A DNA stretch of 64,000 nucleotides, taken from the NCBI RefSeq assembly GCF_030410135.1, contig NZ_JAUGQQ010000006.1:124001-188000 (forward strand). The letters run 5' to 3'. The position numbers and the translations under genes were made by a program. Source of the DNA: Aequorivita aurantiaca. Its GTDB lineage: Bacteria; Bacteroidota; Bacteroidia; Flavobacteriales; Flavobacteriaceae. The notes under the pieces are model-generated. The model saw only the letters and a list, made by a program, of their open reading frames with translations. It had not been told where the DNA came from and did not search any database. Positions 7,549-18,003 of the stretch are shown one piece after another. The first letter of the stretch is position 1; every line of letters starts with the position of its first letter.

Positions 7549-7959
7549 CTAAATCATTTGTTGCTTATCAAAATACCTTTTAAGCATCGGGATCTGCACG
7601 CAAAGCATCAACGCCAACAACAAAAAGGCATACACGGTAATTTTTGAAACCGTGAAAGCGGAAACTTCTTTAGAAATAGGGTTGTTTTCCATAAAATCTA
7701 ACGATAGGGCTGGCAAGTTTAAGGGTGCAGGTTGAAGCAAAAACCAAAGATATGCAGTGATGCCAAAAATGCCTACTCCAATAGCAACCCAAATATATTT
7801 TGGAATTAATGGACGGTAAACTATCGCTGAGGTGCGATGCGATGCGATTAATGCTGCCATTACATTATCTGTAAACTGGAGGGAAGGCTTTTCCAATGTT
7901 GACTTTTGCATCGCTTTTGCAATCAACTGTTCCAATTCCTTAGTTTCGTGCTCTTTCAT
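7549..7959 (-). CDS. putative anti-sigma factor / membrane protein paired with ECF sigma
   Basis: 136 residues with two membrane helices (about 47-69 and 107-125) after a soluble N-terminal region of about 45 residues (ETKELEQLIAKAMQKS). Its start lies 20 bases inside the end of the ECF sigma-factor gene, so the two are translationally coupled. That place and the topology (short cytoplasmic N-terminus, then membrane) are typical of anti-sigma factors. No zinc-binding HxxxCxxC motif is present, so it would not be a ZAS-type anti-sigma. The role is inferred from context. Confidence 0.55.
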   Translation of the reverse strand: MKEHETKELEQLIAKAMQKSTLEKPSLQFTDNVMAALIASHRTSAIVYRPLIPKYIWVAIGVGIFGITAYLWFLLQPAPLNLPALSLDFMENNPISKEVSAFTVSKITVYAFLLLALMLCVQIPMLKRYFDKQQMI

Positions 7960-8533
7960 AGCTTTGAATTATTTCGGGTTCCAACTTTTGTTTTAGAATG
8001 GTTGCAAGTCTTTTTCTGGCTCGGTGAATGTTCACCTTTACAGTATTGGGGGCAATATCCACAATTTTTGAAATCTCTTCCAAAGATAATTCATCAAAAT
8101 AGAATAGCGTTAGCAAAAAACTATCCTTGCCCGATAATTGGTGCAAACAGCTCTGTATGGTTTGTTGCTGCTCTGCGGTTTCCAAAGCTTCCAAAGCATT
8201 TTCAACACTTTTAAGTTGGTTTGCTCCAAAACTATCTTCTATGGAAACTTCAACATAGCGGTTTTTGCACTTTTTCAATCTGTCCAAACAGCTGTTATAA
8301 CCTACTTTATAGATCCAAGTGGACAGTTTGGATTCGCCCTTAAATTTCGGCAAGGCCTTGAAAATCTTTATAAAGGTGTCCTGCGAAACTTCCTCTGCCT
8401 CTTCGCGGTTTTTCAGCATTCGTATGGCCAGCGTAAACACCAAATCCTTATACCGGTCAATCAGCAAGGCAAATGCTTGGTGGTTTCCCCCAATTATTTC
8501 TTGGATGAGGTGCTTTTCCTGGTCAGTGGTCAT
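7940..8533 (-). CDS. ECF-type RNA polymerase sigma factor
   Basis: About 197 residues from ATG 8533 (the frame stays open to ATG 8599). Region 2: GGNHQAFALLIDRYKDLVFTLAIRMLKNREEAEEVSQDTFIKIFKALPKFKGESKLSTWIYKVGYNSCLDRLKK, the usual helix-rich core with the DTF motif and the STWIYKV promoter-melting helix. Region 4: LEEISKIVDIAPNTVKVNIHRARKRL, the helix-turn-helix for -35 recognition. I prefer the shorter start because the extra 22 residues (MLQIFIFEEDVTYLY...) are unlike family N-termini. It overlaps the downstream membrane protein, its probable regulator. Confidence 0.85.
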   Translation of the reverse strand: MTTDQEKHLIQEIIGGNHQAFALLIDRYKDLVFTLAIRMLKNREEAEEVSQDTFIKIFKALPKFKGESKLSTWIYKVGYNSCLDRLKKCKNRYVEVSIEDSFGANQLKSVENALEALETAEQQQTIQSCLHQLSGKDSFLLTLFYFDELSLEEISKIVDIAPNTVKVNIHRARKRLATILKQKLEPEIIQSYERARN

Positions 8534-8683
8534 TTGATGATTGGACGACGGATAGTACAGGTAGGTTACATCTTCCTCAAAAATAAATATTTGGAGCATG
8601 GTGTAACCTAAAAAGAAAAGCCGTCGTCATACCCTATGAACGCATTAAAAAAAATCAATCAATCACTTTAAAAACGAACAATC

Positions 8684-9031
8684 ATGGGAGCAGAATTTAT
8701 TGTTATGCCGCTATTAATCGCAGCCGTCTTCGGAATCTTTTACCTTCATTATTCCACCCGTAATAAAGAGCGAATGGCCCTTATTGAGAAAGGAGCCGAT
8801 GCCAGTATTTTTGTAAAGGGAAAAATGCGCACCGCCCCAATATGGAAAATACTCATTTTAAACTTGGCACTTATTTTAATTGGAATAGGGGTGGGCATTT
8901 TTATCGCATCATTATTACACTACAATATGGGCGTGGAAGAAGATGTAGCTTATCCCGGAACCATTTTCTTAATGTCAGGTATAGCCTTATTCGTTGGCTT
9001 TAATATGACCAAAAATTTAGACAATGATTAG
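8684..9031 (+). CDS. DUF6249-type small membrane protein
   Basis: 115 residues with three likely membrane helices: residues about 5-22, 50-72 and 85-104. The segment HYSTRNKERMALIEKGADASIF after the first helix is the hallmark I associate with DUF6249 proteins. It is divergent from the sigma/anti-sigma pair, separated by 150 bases, and is a candidate member of the same response, since such proteins often sit beside ECF sigma genes. No enzymatic motif is visible. Confidence 0.65.
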   Translation: MGAEFIVMPLLIAAVFGIFYLHYSTRNKERMALIEKGADASIFVKGKMRTAPIWKILILNLALILIGIGVGIFIASLLHYNMGVEEDVAYPGTIFLMSGIALFVGFNMTKNLDND

Positions 9032-9166
9032 GTAGATCCGTTGCTATCGCTACTTAATGTTGGTAAGCGTATCCTTGAAAAATGATGCGCTTTACCTTTT
9101 TAAAACCAACCCCTAATTTTCAAGGGTGAACCACCAAAAATGAATATTAATAAGCTATCACGAATT

Positions 9167-10921
9167 ATGAAAACAATAAAACACTCAACCCAACTTAGAG
9201 TAATTGCATTCTCTTTTATCTTTTTGTTGAGCACAATTGCTGCCATTTCACAAAACAAAACAAAGCAAATTGACGCGCTTTTGAATAAATATGCCGAATA
9301 CGGTCAGTTTAATGGCTCCGCTCTCATCGTCCAGCAGGAAAAGGTAATCTATAAAAACGGTTTGGGTATGGCAAATATGGAGTGGGATATGCCCAACGCG
9401 CCCGATACCAAACATCGCTTGGGAAGTATAACAAAACAATTCACCGCCATGCTTATTATGCAATTGGTGGCTGAAGGAAAACTGGATTTGCAGGCCCCGA
9501 TTTCCAACTATTTGCCGGATTATTCCAAAGTTAATGGCGGCAAAATCAACATCCATCAATTATTGACACATACTTCGGGAACGCCTAATTATACTTCCTT
9601 TCCCAACTATTTCGATGAAATGAGCCGCAATCCCTATACCCCGACCGAAATGCTGAAAATATTTGCAGATTCAACCCTAAACTTTATTCCCGGTCAGCGG
9701 TTTGAGTATAGCAATTCCGGGTATGTGCTATTGGGCGCAATTGTTGAAAAAATTTCGGGAAAGACTTATGAACAGGTTTTGCAGGAGAGAATCTTTAATC
9801 CATTGAACATGACCAACACAGGTTTCGACCACCACGGCAGCATCCTTAAAAAACGCGCTTCAGGTTATGAAATGAAAGCAGGCAAGCTGGAAAATTCGCC
9901 CTATCTCGATATGTCCACTCCCTATTCCGCCGGTTCGCTATATTCCACTGTGGAAGATCTTTTTATTTGGGATCAGGCCCTGTACACACAGAAATTGCTT
10001 CCCAAGAAATATATGGAAATGATATTTACCAAACACATTCCGGATGGGGATGAATTTTACGGCTATGGCTGGAACATTGCCAAACTTCCTGCGGGAAACA
10101 CCACAGATAGTATTCCGGTTTTCATTCACGGCGGCGGCATAAATGGTTTCAATACCGTTATTGTCCGTTTTCCCGAAGACAAATCCACAATTATTTTGCT
10201 GAACAATACCGGCAGGGGGCCTTTATATAAAATAGCGGTCGCCATCAACGGAATTTTGCGCGGCACTACTTACGAACAACCAAAACAATCATTGGCTACC
10301 ACCGTTTATTCCGAAATTATTGAAAAGGACTTAAAGTCGGGCCTAGCTTTTTATGAAAAGAATAAAGACTCAAATCAATTTTTTCTCAGTGAAAACGAAA
10401 TGAATCGTAGCGGTTATAATCTCCTGCAAGCGGGAAAAATAACAGAGGCGGAAGCAATTTTCAAACTAAACACTGAAGCATTTCCAAAATCGTATAATGT
10501 GTACGATAGTTATGGGGAGGCCTTAATGGCACAGGGAAAAACGGAAATGGCGATTGCCAATTATAAAAAATCAATTGAATTGAATCCAGCCAACCAACAC
10601 GGCATCGATATGCTGAAAAAATTGGGCGTGGCACCGGCAGAAATGGTAAAGGATGCAATTGTTCCGGAAGCTATTTTGGCAAGCTATACGGGCAATTATG
10701 AATTGAAACCCGGCTTCGTACTTACTGTTTCCCTAAACGGTAACCAGTTAACCGCGCAAGCTACCGGCCAACCTCCATTTGAGATATTTCCCAAATCGGA
10801 CACAGAGTTTTATGTGAAAGTGGTGCCCGCACAAATAACTTTTAATAAAAACAAATCCGGAGTCGTGGAAAGTCTGACCCTCTTTCAAGGGGGACAAGAG
10901 ATTGTCGGGAAAAGAATTTAA
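9167..10921 (+). CDS. serine hydrolase, beta-lactamase class C family, with TPR
   Basis: 584 residues from ATG 9167 (an in-frame ATG at 9140 adds nine residues). A signal peptide (residues about 1-29, ending IAAISQ) directs it to the periplasm. The class C beta-lactamase/D-aminopeptidase fold is shown by the catalytic SxxK (GSITKQF, Ser87), the YxN motif (YSNSGY) and the HGG motif (IHGGGINGF). After about residue 380 come two TPR-like repeats (LLQAGKITEAEAIFKLNTEAFP and EALMAQGKTEMAIANYKKSIELNP) and a C-terminal beta domain of the kind seen in other hydrolases of this group. Likely a peptidase or esterase and not a resistance enzyme. Confidence 0.85.
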   Translation: MKTIKHSTQLRVIAFSFIFLLSTIAAISQNKTKQIDALLNKYAEYGQFNGSALIVQQEKVIYKNGLGMANMEWDMPNAPDTKHRLGSITKQFTAMLIMQLVAEGKLDLQAPISNYLPDYSKVNGGKINIHQLLTHTSGTPNYTSFPNYFDEMSRNPYTPTEMLKIFADSTLNFIPGQRFEYSNSGYVLLGAIVEKISGKTYEQVLQERIFNPLNMTNTGFDHHGSILKKRASGYEMKAGKLENSPYLDMSTPYSAGSLYSTVEDLFIWDQALYTQKLLPKKYMEMIFTKHIPDGDEFYGYGWNIAKLPAGNTTDSIPVFIHGGGINGFNTVIVRFPEDKSTIILLNNTGRGPLYKIAVAINGILRGTTYEQPKQSLATTVYSEIIEKDLKSGLAFYEKNKDSNQFFLSENEMNRSGYNLLQAGKITEAEAIFKLNTEAFPKSYNVYDSYGEALMAQGKTEMAIANYKKSIELNPANQHGIDMLKKLGVAPAEMVKDAIVPEAILASYTGNYELKPGFVLTVSLNGNQLTAQATGQPPFEIFPKSDTEFYVKVVPAQITFNKNKSGVVESLTLFQGGQEIVGKRI

Positions 10922-11002
10922 ATTATCCAAACCTTGAAATTCTTGAATTTATTTTATAATTGACTCCGAATCACTACCTTAGTGCATACTGGACAGAGCA
11001 TT

Positions 11003-11500
11003 ATGAAATCCTTACAACTGTATTTTTCAGTATTAATTTTAAGTAGCCTGACGCTTTTTAGTAGTTGTCAGGCTACACTCGCACCAGCCTACGACCAAGC
11101 TATTGTCGAAAAAGTCACCGCAAGCAGCGATCTGGCAATGCGGTTTTTTGCTGAAGTTGACGGCGGGACATCCAATGAAAATTTTGCGGATCGCGAACCT
11201 ATTTATAATATATTGATCGGCTCGTTTGAATCATTAAAACTACAGGCAAAGGCCCGTCCGGTGCCGGATAATGTGGCGATCGATAAAATAAACGCACTAC
11301 TGCAAGCAAAAGGAAACAGTGCCGTAACGGGGGAATATCCCAGCGCTTTCGCCTTTGACCAAATAGCCGCCACCTTCAAAAAAATGAAGGAAACAGATAG
11401 GGAAAGAGGAATAAAACCGCTGGCTCTAGAAGCTTTTAAAGGCCAAGTCGAGATTTATCTGGACCAAGCAATAACATATGAAAGTTTTTTAAAACGATAG
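11003..11500 (+). CDS. hypothetical lipoprotein
   Basis: 165 residues from ATG 11003. Signal sequence with lipobox (LTLFSSCQ, Cys about residue 22). The mature part is helical and polar (YDQAIVEKVTASSDLAMRFFAEVDGG; FDQIAATFKKMKETDRERG). I do not recognise a family. It is followed within about 30 bases by another small unknown gene, and the pair probably forms one operon. Role unknown. Confidence 0.65.
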   Translation: MKSLQLYFSVLILSSLTLFSSCQATLAPAYDQAIVEKVTASSDLAMRFFAEVDGGTSNENFADREPIYNILIGSFESLKLQAKARPVPDNVAIDKINALLQAKGNSAVTGEYPSAFAFDQIAATFKKMKETDRERGIKPLALEAFKGQVEIYLDQAITYESFLKR

Positions 11501-11528
11501 AATTATCGCTGAAGATGTAACATCAATA

Positions 11529-11819
11529 GTGAAAGGCATAAAGGATATTGCTTCGGGTATCTTGGAAAAGGACATTGCCGTTGTCCGTGGCTTTAGCGAA
11601 CGGCAGGTGGAGGCCATTGCCAAACAAACGGTCATCATTCAAAAGGGAATAGCCAATGGCGATATTGATGAGGATTTGCGAGAGTTTTTTCTCGATGGTC
11701 TAGAAGCCATGGCTCTGAATTTTGTAAATACCCTAAAAGGCATTATGATGGTTACTCTCGAAAAACTGTGGAATGCCTTGGTCAATTTTCTGTATAAAGC
11801 TGTTGGGGTAGTGGTTTAA
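11529..11819 (+). CDS. hypothetical small helical protein
   Basis: 96 residues from a GTG at 11529. The frame is open back to 11493 but has no ATG, so the start is uncertain. Sequence is all-helical: GILEKDIAVVRGFSERQVEAIAKQ, a glycine-broken middle, and a hydrophobic C-terminal helix (LEKLWNALVNFLYKAVGVVV) that may touch a membrane. It follows the lipoprotein gene by 28 bases. No family recognised. Confidence 0.55.
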   Translation: MKGIKDIASGILEKDIAVVRGFSERQVEAIAKQTVIIQKGIANGDIDEDLREFFLDGLEAMALNFVNTLKGIMMVTLEKLWNALVNFLYKAVGVVV

Positions 11820-11961
11820 AAAAACATCCTCTAAATTTTGTTATGCAAGGTCAGGGCACCGGTTTCAATTTACCAACCTGAATTAACAACTCCCAAATCC
11901 TCGGTTCCCCAATTATAATTTCGTAATTTTACCGCTTCATTTTTTTCATTAAAATTCAAAC

Positions 11962-12534
11962 ATGACTAATATAATTCTCTTTGGCCCTCCCGGAGCGGGA
12001 AAAGGTACGCAAGCTAATTTTTTAAAGGAAAAATATAATTTGGTCCACATTTCCACCGGCGATGTTTTTCGATACAATATCAAAAATGAAACAGATTTGG
12101 GTAATCTCGCCAAATCATTCATGGCAAAGGGAAAATTGGTTCCAGATGAAATAACCATCGATATGCTGAGCAATGAGGTGGACAAAAATCCAAACGCCAA
12201 CGGATTTATTTTTGATGGTTTTCCGCGTACCGAGGCACAGGCAGAAGCGCTCGGGCATTTAATGGACGACAAGGATACGCAAATTGATGCAATGGTTGCC
12301 CTGGAAGTTGATGATGAAATATTGGTGAAGCGACTTTTAAAAAGAGGTGAAACCAGTGGAAGACCAGACGACGCCGATGAAAACATAATCAGAAATCGCA
12401 TAAAGGTGTATTATGACGAAACCGCAATCCTGAAAGGCTATTACGAAAAAAAGAATAAATATTACGGCGTCAACGGCGTCGGGAGTATTGAGGAGATTAC
12501 GGAGCGTTTGAGTGAAGTGATTGATTCTTTGTAA
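11962..12534 (+). CDS. adk: adenylate kinase
   Basis: 190 residues. Interconverts ATP + AMP and 2 ADP in the cytoplasm. P-loop GPPGAGKGT (residues 8-16), AMP-binding HISTGDVFR and DGFPRTEAQA, and the LID-side arginines KRGETSGRPDDADE...RNRIKVY. The LID is the short form without zinc cysteines, and the length fits the short bacterial type. It lies upstream of obg, an arrangement I recall as common in flavobacteria, but here a gene remnant separates the two. Confidence 0.97.
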   Translation: MTNIILFGPPGAGKGTQANFLKEKYNLVHISTGDVFRYNIKNETDLGNLAKSFMAKGKLVPDEITIDMLSNEVDKNPNANGFIFDGFPRTEAQAEALGHLMDDKDTQIDAMVALEVDDEILVKRLLKRGETSGRPDDADENIIRNRIKVYYDETAILKGYYEKKNKYYGVNGVGSIEEITERLSEVIDSL

Positions 12535-12558
12535 ATTGTTTATCGTTTAATTGTTGAA

Positions 12559-12684
12559 CTACTTGAAAGTCTTTCCCGAAGGTTAAATTTGATCAATGAG
12601 GATGCGTATCAAAAAATTCGTGAACATATTTCAATGATTTCAAATAAAATCAATGCCTTAAGAAATGCGCAATTAAAGAAGTAA
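12559..12684 (+). pseudogene. C-terminal remnant of a four-helix-bundle (23S rRNA intervening-sequence type) protein
   Basis: In frame with the end of adk, after its stop, the sequence encodes 41 residues ending LRNAQLKK then TAA: ESLSRRLNLINEDAYQKIR followed by MISNKINALRN. This resembles the last helix of S23-type four-helix-bundle proteins that are common in Bacteroidota. No start codon and no upstream helices exist between the adk stop (12534) and here, so it is a truncated relic. Family identification rests on the tail only. Confidence 0.5.
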
Positions 12685-12732
12685 ACCAACCAATTTAACA
12701 ATTCAACATTTACACAATTCAACAAACAAATA

Positions 12733-13731
12733 ATGACTGAAGGCAATTTTGTAGATTACGTAAAAGTACACGTCACTTCCGGCAAAGGCGGGCAGGGCAG
12801 CAAACATATGCGGCGGGAAAAATATATTCCCAAGGGCGGTCCCGATGGCGGCGATGGTGGCCGAGGTGGGCACGTTATTATTAAGGCCAACAAAAACCTT
12901 TGGACGCTTTATCATTTAAAATTCAAAAGACATTTCAAGGCCGAACACGGTGAGCACGGCAGCAAGCAAACAAGTACGGGCGCTGATGGTGCCGATGTGT
13001 ATATTGAAGTGCCGTTAGGCACAGTGGTCCGCGATAAGGAAACCGAGGAAATCCTATTTGAACTTACCGAAGATGGCGAGGAGCAAATTATAGCCAAAGG
13101 CGGCCGCGGCGGATTGGGAAATGCCCATTTCAAAACTGCGACAAACCAAACTCCTCGTTATTCGCAACCGGGAGAGGAAGGGATTGAGGCCGATATTATT
13201 CTCGAACTGAAAATTCTTGCCGATGTAGGTTTGGTAGGATTTCCGAATGCCGGTAAATCTACACTGCTTTCCGTAATTACCGCAGCAAAACCCAAGATTG
13301 CCAATTATGAATTCACCACTCTGAAACCAAACTTGGGCATTGTGAATTACCGCGATTATAAAACTTTTGTAGTTGCGGACATTCCCGGAATTATAGAAGG
13401 TGCCGCAGAAGGGAAAGGAATTGGGCACCGTTTTCTTCGCCATATTGAACGAAACTCTACTTTATTATTTTTAGTACCCGCCGATGCGCCGGATATTAAA
13501 GAACAGTACGATATTTTGGTGGATGAATTGCGTCGGTACAATCCACAGCTTTTGGACAAGGAACGTTTGGTGGCCATCAGTAAAAGCGATATGCTAGACG
13601 ACGAGTTAAAGGCTGAAATGAAAAAGATTCTCGACAAGCAATTTAAGGGGATTCCGTATTTGTTTATTTCTTCTGTAGCGCAACAAGGGTTGACGGAATT
13701 GAAGGATAAACTTTGGGCGATTTTGAATTAG
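12733..13731 (+). CDS. obgE: Obg-family GTPase
   Basis: 332 residues. Ribosome-associated GTPase needed for 50S maturation. The N-terminal Obg fold (residues about 1-158) shows the glycine-rich signature [20 protein letters not shown] and [11 protein letters not shown]. The G domain has G1 GFPNAGKST (about 169-177), G3 DIPGIIEGA, and G4 SKSD replacing the usual NKxD. The C-terminal OCT domain is missing, as is common in this phylum. Start is the ATG just after a CAACAAACAAATA leader. Downstream of adk. Confidence 0.96.
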   Translation: MTEGNFVDYVKVHVTSGKGGQGSKHMRREKYIPKGGPDGGDGGRGGHVIIKANKNLWTLYHLKFKRHFKAEHGEHGSKQTSTGADGADVYIEVPLGTVVRDKETEEILFELTEDGEEQIIAKGGRGGLGNAHFKTATNQTPRYSQPGEEGIEADIILELKILADVGLVGFPNAGKSTLLSVITAAKPKIANYEFTTLKPNLGIVNYRDYKTFVVADIPGIIEGAAEGKGIGHRFLRHIERNSTLLFLVPADAPDIKEQYDILVDELRRYNPQLLDKERLVAISKSDMLDDELKAEMKKILDKQFKGIPYLFISSVAQQGLTELKDKLWAILN

Positions 13732-13835
13732 TTATTGGTTGCCGCTTGGCAGTTGTATGTTATACATTTAAAAACTTTCAATTAATTTTTGTATGTCGTT
13801 TTTTTTCTATTCTTACAGTTATTAATAAAGATGTT

Positions 13836-14960
13836 ATGAAAAAAGGATTACTCCTAGTATTGCTATTTGTTTCCTTTGTTGGCTCTGGGCAGTGTCCAAC
13901 GGATGATTTTTATATAGCTACACAAAGTGAAATTGATGCGTTTGCTTCAAACTACCCCAATTGTACCAATTTGACATACTCTTTGAATATACGCGGTAAT
14001 GATATTGTTAACCTGCAAGGTCTATCACAAATAGAAGATGTGGGGGGAGGTTTAATAATAGATCTCACTAATATTGAGAATTTGCAGGGCCTGGAAAATA
14101 TTCACAATTTGAGTAGCAGCCTTATAATAACTTCAAATTATGCTTTGGAAAGTTTTGACGGTCTTCAAAACCTAGAAACTATTGCTGGTCAGTTTGCAGT
14201 AGCTTTCAATAGTCAAATAATTAATTTTACAGGTTTCGATTCACTAAATTCGGTTGGAACCGTTTCTGCTTTTGGAATGCATATAGCTAGCAATAATAAT
14301 TTAGTTTCTTTAGTAGGTCTTGAAAATCTTACCCAGATACATGGAAGTTTTCGTATAGATTGGAACGATTCTTTGGAAAGTTTAAATGGTTTGCAAAATC
14401 TGGATTCCGTTTATGGCTGGATAGGGATACGTGATAATGATGTGTTAGAAACATTAGAAGGTATAGAGAGTTTGGTATATTGTGATGAATATCTATCAAT
14501 TATCGAAAATGAATCTCTTAGTTCAATTTCATCTTTGACAAATTTAGATGTATCAGATCTTATTGGTGTAATCATCGAGGATAATCCATCTCTTTCATTT
14601 TGTGCTGTAAACCCCGTTTGTGATGCAATCTTTAGTCCTAATACAGCTATTACTATTAACAATAATCTTAATGGCTGCAACTCGGAAGCCGAAGTGGAAT
14701 CCCAATGCCAACTATCCATAACGGAAGAAGATTTCACCAAAAACCTCTCCGTATTTCCAAACCCGGTCTCCTCAATCCTAAACATTGAAACGTCAAACAC
14801 CATTTCCTTTGAAAGAGCAACCGTTTATTCAACACTAGGCAGACTAATTCTTCAAACTTCAGAAAAGCAAATCAACCTTGAATCCCTTTCCGCAGGCATC
14901 TATTTTGTGGAAGTGGTTACTGATAAAGGCACTGTTACGAAGAAAATTGTAAAACAATAA
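13836..14960 (+). CDS. T9SS-exported leucine-rich/receptor-L-type repeat protein
   Basis: 374 residues from ATG 13836; the frame is open back to 13713, inside obg, but the signal peptide MKKGLLLVLLFVSFVGSGQ fixes the start. The body is a series of degenerate repeats of about 22-25 residues with the pattern LxxLxGLENLxxIxGxLxIxxN, as in receptor L domains or beta-helical LRR-like proteins (residues about 45-290). The end (VFPNPVSSILNIET ... GIYFVEVVTDKGTVTKKIVKQ) is a type A type IX secretion sorting domain, so the protein is exported across the outer membrane. Likely a surface adhesin-like protein; ligand unknown. Confidence 0.85.
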   Translation: MKKGLLLVLLFVSFVGSGQCPTDDFYIATQSEIDAFASNYPNCTNLTYSLNIRGNDIVNLQGLSQIEDVGGGLIIDLTNIENLQGLENIHNLSSSLIITSNYALESFDGLQNLETIAGQFAVAFNSQIINFTGFDSLNSVGTVSAFGMHIASNNNLVSLVGLENLTQIHGSFRIDWNDSLESLNGLQNLDSVYGWIGIRDNDVLETLEGIESLVYCDEYLSIIENESLSSISSLTNLDVSDLIGVIIEDNPSLSFCAVNPVCDAIFSPNTAITINNNLNGCNSEAEVESQCQLSITEEDFTKNLSVFPNPVSSILNIETSNTISFERATVYSTLGRLILQTSEKQINLESLSAGIYFVEVVTDKGTVTKKIVKQ

Positions 14961-15281
14961 ACGGTTTCTTCTGCAACAACAAAATAACATGTCGCAGTTC
15001 GCAATGTTGTGGTCCCATTTCCTTTAAAAAATATTTCGCATTCTTTTTTCAACAAATCCTGAATTTCTAATTAAGTGATAATTAGCAAATCAGCCCTTCT
15101 ATTTATAGCTTGAAAATTTTCTTCACCTCAATATTTAGGCTTTCCAATACATAAATTTTGTCGTTCACATCATTTCAAAAAAAATAACTCGATGCCTCAT
15201 TTAATTTAGTGGTTGTAAAAAAGCCTGATCAGCATTTTCGCCAATTTAAAATGAAGTCATTAATCTTTAAAATTTTGAGTT
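14961..15281. other. 321-base intergenic region, no gene seen
   Basis: AT-rich, no convincing frame. The only structure noted is a 7-base stem CTAATTA (15067-15073) / TAATTAG (15079-15085) with a 5-base loop and no T-run after it. It must carry the end of the T9SS gene transcript and the promoter of the 15282 gene, but I cannot place either with confidence. Confidence 0.4.
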
Positions 15282-15830
15282 ATGAAAACAGTAGTAATTT
15301 CCTTGACATTAAGTTTGACGGTAGCGGTACTCAGTGCCCAAGAAGTAACAGTTTTGGATGAAACCAGATTGTATTACGCACCCCTAAATTCCACAGTTTC
15401 GCAAGAGGGCGACAGTTATGTTTATAAAATAAAGGAAAGCGAGAACAGACAGTTTGCAAAAGATCCCATTGGATTTATGAATGCAAACTTCGATATCAAA
15501 AACTTTATAAATTCCACCGATAAGAAGTATCACAGCTACTTAGTAACCTTTGTAAGTGAGCACGGTACCCTGGAAGCCGATTTTGATCGGGATGGTGATT
15601 TGGTGGAGACCCGGCAACAATTTAAAAATGTAGTATTGCCAGCTTACATCCGCAATGATGTTTACAGCACCTATCAAGGCTGGACGCTGGTTAAAACCAA
15701 GTACAATGCCCGAACCAAAGGAAATACGGTTGCAAATGGCACCTACAAGATTCAACTGGAAAAGGACAAGGAACGGCAGAATCTGAAAATCGCAGCACGT
15801 AGTACTGACGTGGGGGTAGCATTTGAATGA
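15282..15830 (+). CDS. hypothetical secreted protein
   Basis: 182 residues with a signal peptide (MKTVVISLTLSLTVAVLSAQ), so periplasmic. The mature part contains HGTLEADFDRDGDLVETRQQFKN, then LPAYIRNDVYSTYQGWTLVKTKY, which recalls the short PepSY-like repeat (a prolyl-helix then a strand reporting on a polypeptide), but the match is loose. It is followed by a strong hairpin terminator at 15857-15893, so it is monocistronic. Function unknown. Confidence 0.65.
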   Translation: MKTVVISLTLSLTVAVLSAQEVTVLDETRLYYAPLNSTVSQEGDSYVYKIKESENRQFAKDPIGFMNANFDIKNFINSTDKKYHSYLVTFVSEHGTLEADFDRDGDLVETRQQFKNVVLPAYIRNDVYSTYQGWTLVKTKYNARTKGNTVANGTYKIQLEKDKERQNLKIAARSTDVGVAFE

Positions 15831-15856
15831 ATAACCAAAAATATCGCGACTACAAG

Positions 15857-15893
15857 AAAACCGTCAGAAACTTAAACAGCTGATGGTTTTTTT
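15857..15893 (+). terminator. rho-independent terminator after the 15282 gene
   Basis: Stem AAAACCGTCAG (15857-15867) pairs with CTGATGGTTTT (15880-15890) with one G-T, 12-base loop, followed by a T-run ending at 15893. Confidence 0.8.
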
Positions 15894-16003
15894 ATAGTTC
15901 CGCCGGCCATTTATTTCAAAGTTTATCAAGACAGTGGAAATCATTTTTAAATATCTTTACGAATCAAAATCTTCATTTTCACACACCAATTAAATATTCA
16001 ATT

Positions 16004-16767
<764 letters not shown>

Positions 16768-16771
<4 letters not shown>

Positions 16772-17883
16772 AAAATAAATTCAACATAAAAAGGAAATAC
16801 ATAGACTTAAAGTTAGTATTGCTTTTAGCAGGGTTTTACGCGCTGTTTGATTTGGTCTTGATGGCAAAAACAGCCTATATGCTAGCTTTTGGAAGGCAGC
16901 GAATGTCTAGTTTTTCCTGGTCGCAATTTCTTGTGGACAACTTGCTTTTTGATTATATAATCGTGGTAAGTTTTATGACCCTTATCGCCATTAGCACCAA
17001 AAGGTTTCTTCGGAAAAACTATTCTTGGACCAAAATCATCTCCATCCACATTTTATTTTCGTTGTTGATTGGAATAGTAATTCGGCTCGTGGTGGACCTT
17101 TATGACATTATGATTGGCAAGGCAACCTTCACCGAATATGACTTTGAAAAGAGCCTCTATGGTTTTATGTATGTTATAGATCTTAACTTCCTTATTTATT
17201 TCGCAATGGTATTTATTATTTATACCTACTATTATGTAAAGGAAGTAAAGAAGGCGGAAAAGAAACAAGGCAAGCTGGAGGCCCAACTGGTAAATACACG
17301 AATGAAGATGCTGTCTTCGCAATTGCAGCCACACTTTTTGTTCAACACTTTAAATTCCATAGCGGTACTAACAGATATCGATGCCAAAAAAGCAAAAGAC
17401 ACCATTGCCGATCTCAGTGATTTTTTACGGGAAATTCTATACGATAATGACAGTAACCGAATTCCGTTGGAAAAGGAATTGCGCATTTTGGAATTCTATC
17501 TCAATATCATAAAAATCAGGTTTTCGGACCATCTTAGAATCGCTAAGGAAATAGATTATTCCCTGCAATCAAAATTGGTCCCTGCACTCCTGCTGCAGCC
17601 AATACTCGAAAACTCCATAAAACATGGCTATGACTTTAACCATACTGATTTGGAGATTCACGTTAAAATTTATGCCGAAGGAAAAACCTTAATTATAAAA
17701 GTCGAAAATAACGGCGCTCCTGCTACCGTCTCACACGGTCTGCTTTTAAAACGCGGAATGGGATTGTCAAATATTAATGACCGTTTGGGAAATCTATACG
17801 GGAACGATTATTTTTTCGAAGTGAGAAATAAAGCCAATGGAAAGGGTGTAGAAACGATGATAAAAATACCTATCGAAAATTGA
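16768..17883 (+). CDS. LytS/YehU-type sensor histidine kinase
   Basis: 371 residues. Four membrane helices in the first 165 residues (for example LVLLLAGFYALFDLVLM and LNFLIYFAMVFIIYTYYYV), then a short coiled linker (KEVKKAEKKQGKLEAQLVNTR), then the His_kinase domain with the phospho-acceptor His189 in QPHFLFNTLNSI. The ATPase part carries the N box (LENSIKHGYDF) and the G box (GMGLSNINDRL). No periplasmic sensor domain of any size, so the stimulus is probably sensed in the membrane. Partner is the overlapping LytTR regulator. Confidence 0.93.
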
Positions 17884-18003
17884 AACAATCCTTAAAACCA
17901 CAGTTTAATCAATCCATTTTCCCTTGTTTCGTCCTTCAACTTTAACCTTTTCTAAAATCCATGTTGTGTGATTTTACGTATTTTTAAGGAAAAGAAAAGC
18001 GTG

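Noticed and set aside
13713-13835. N-terminal extension of the T9SS repeat protein into obg
   Set aside because: The signal peptide begins at ATG 13836; the extension overlaps the end of obg and has no secretion features.
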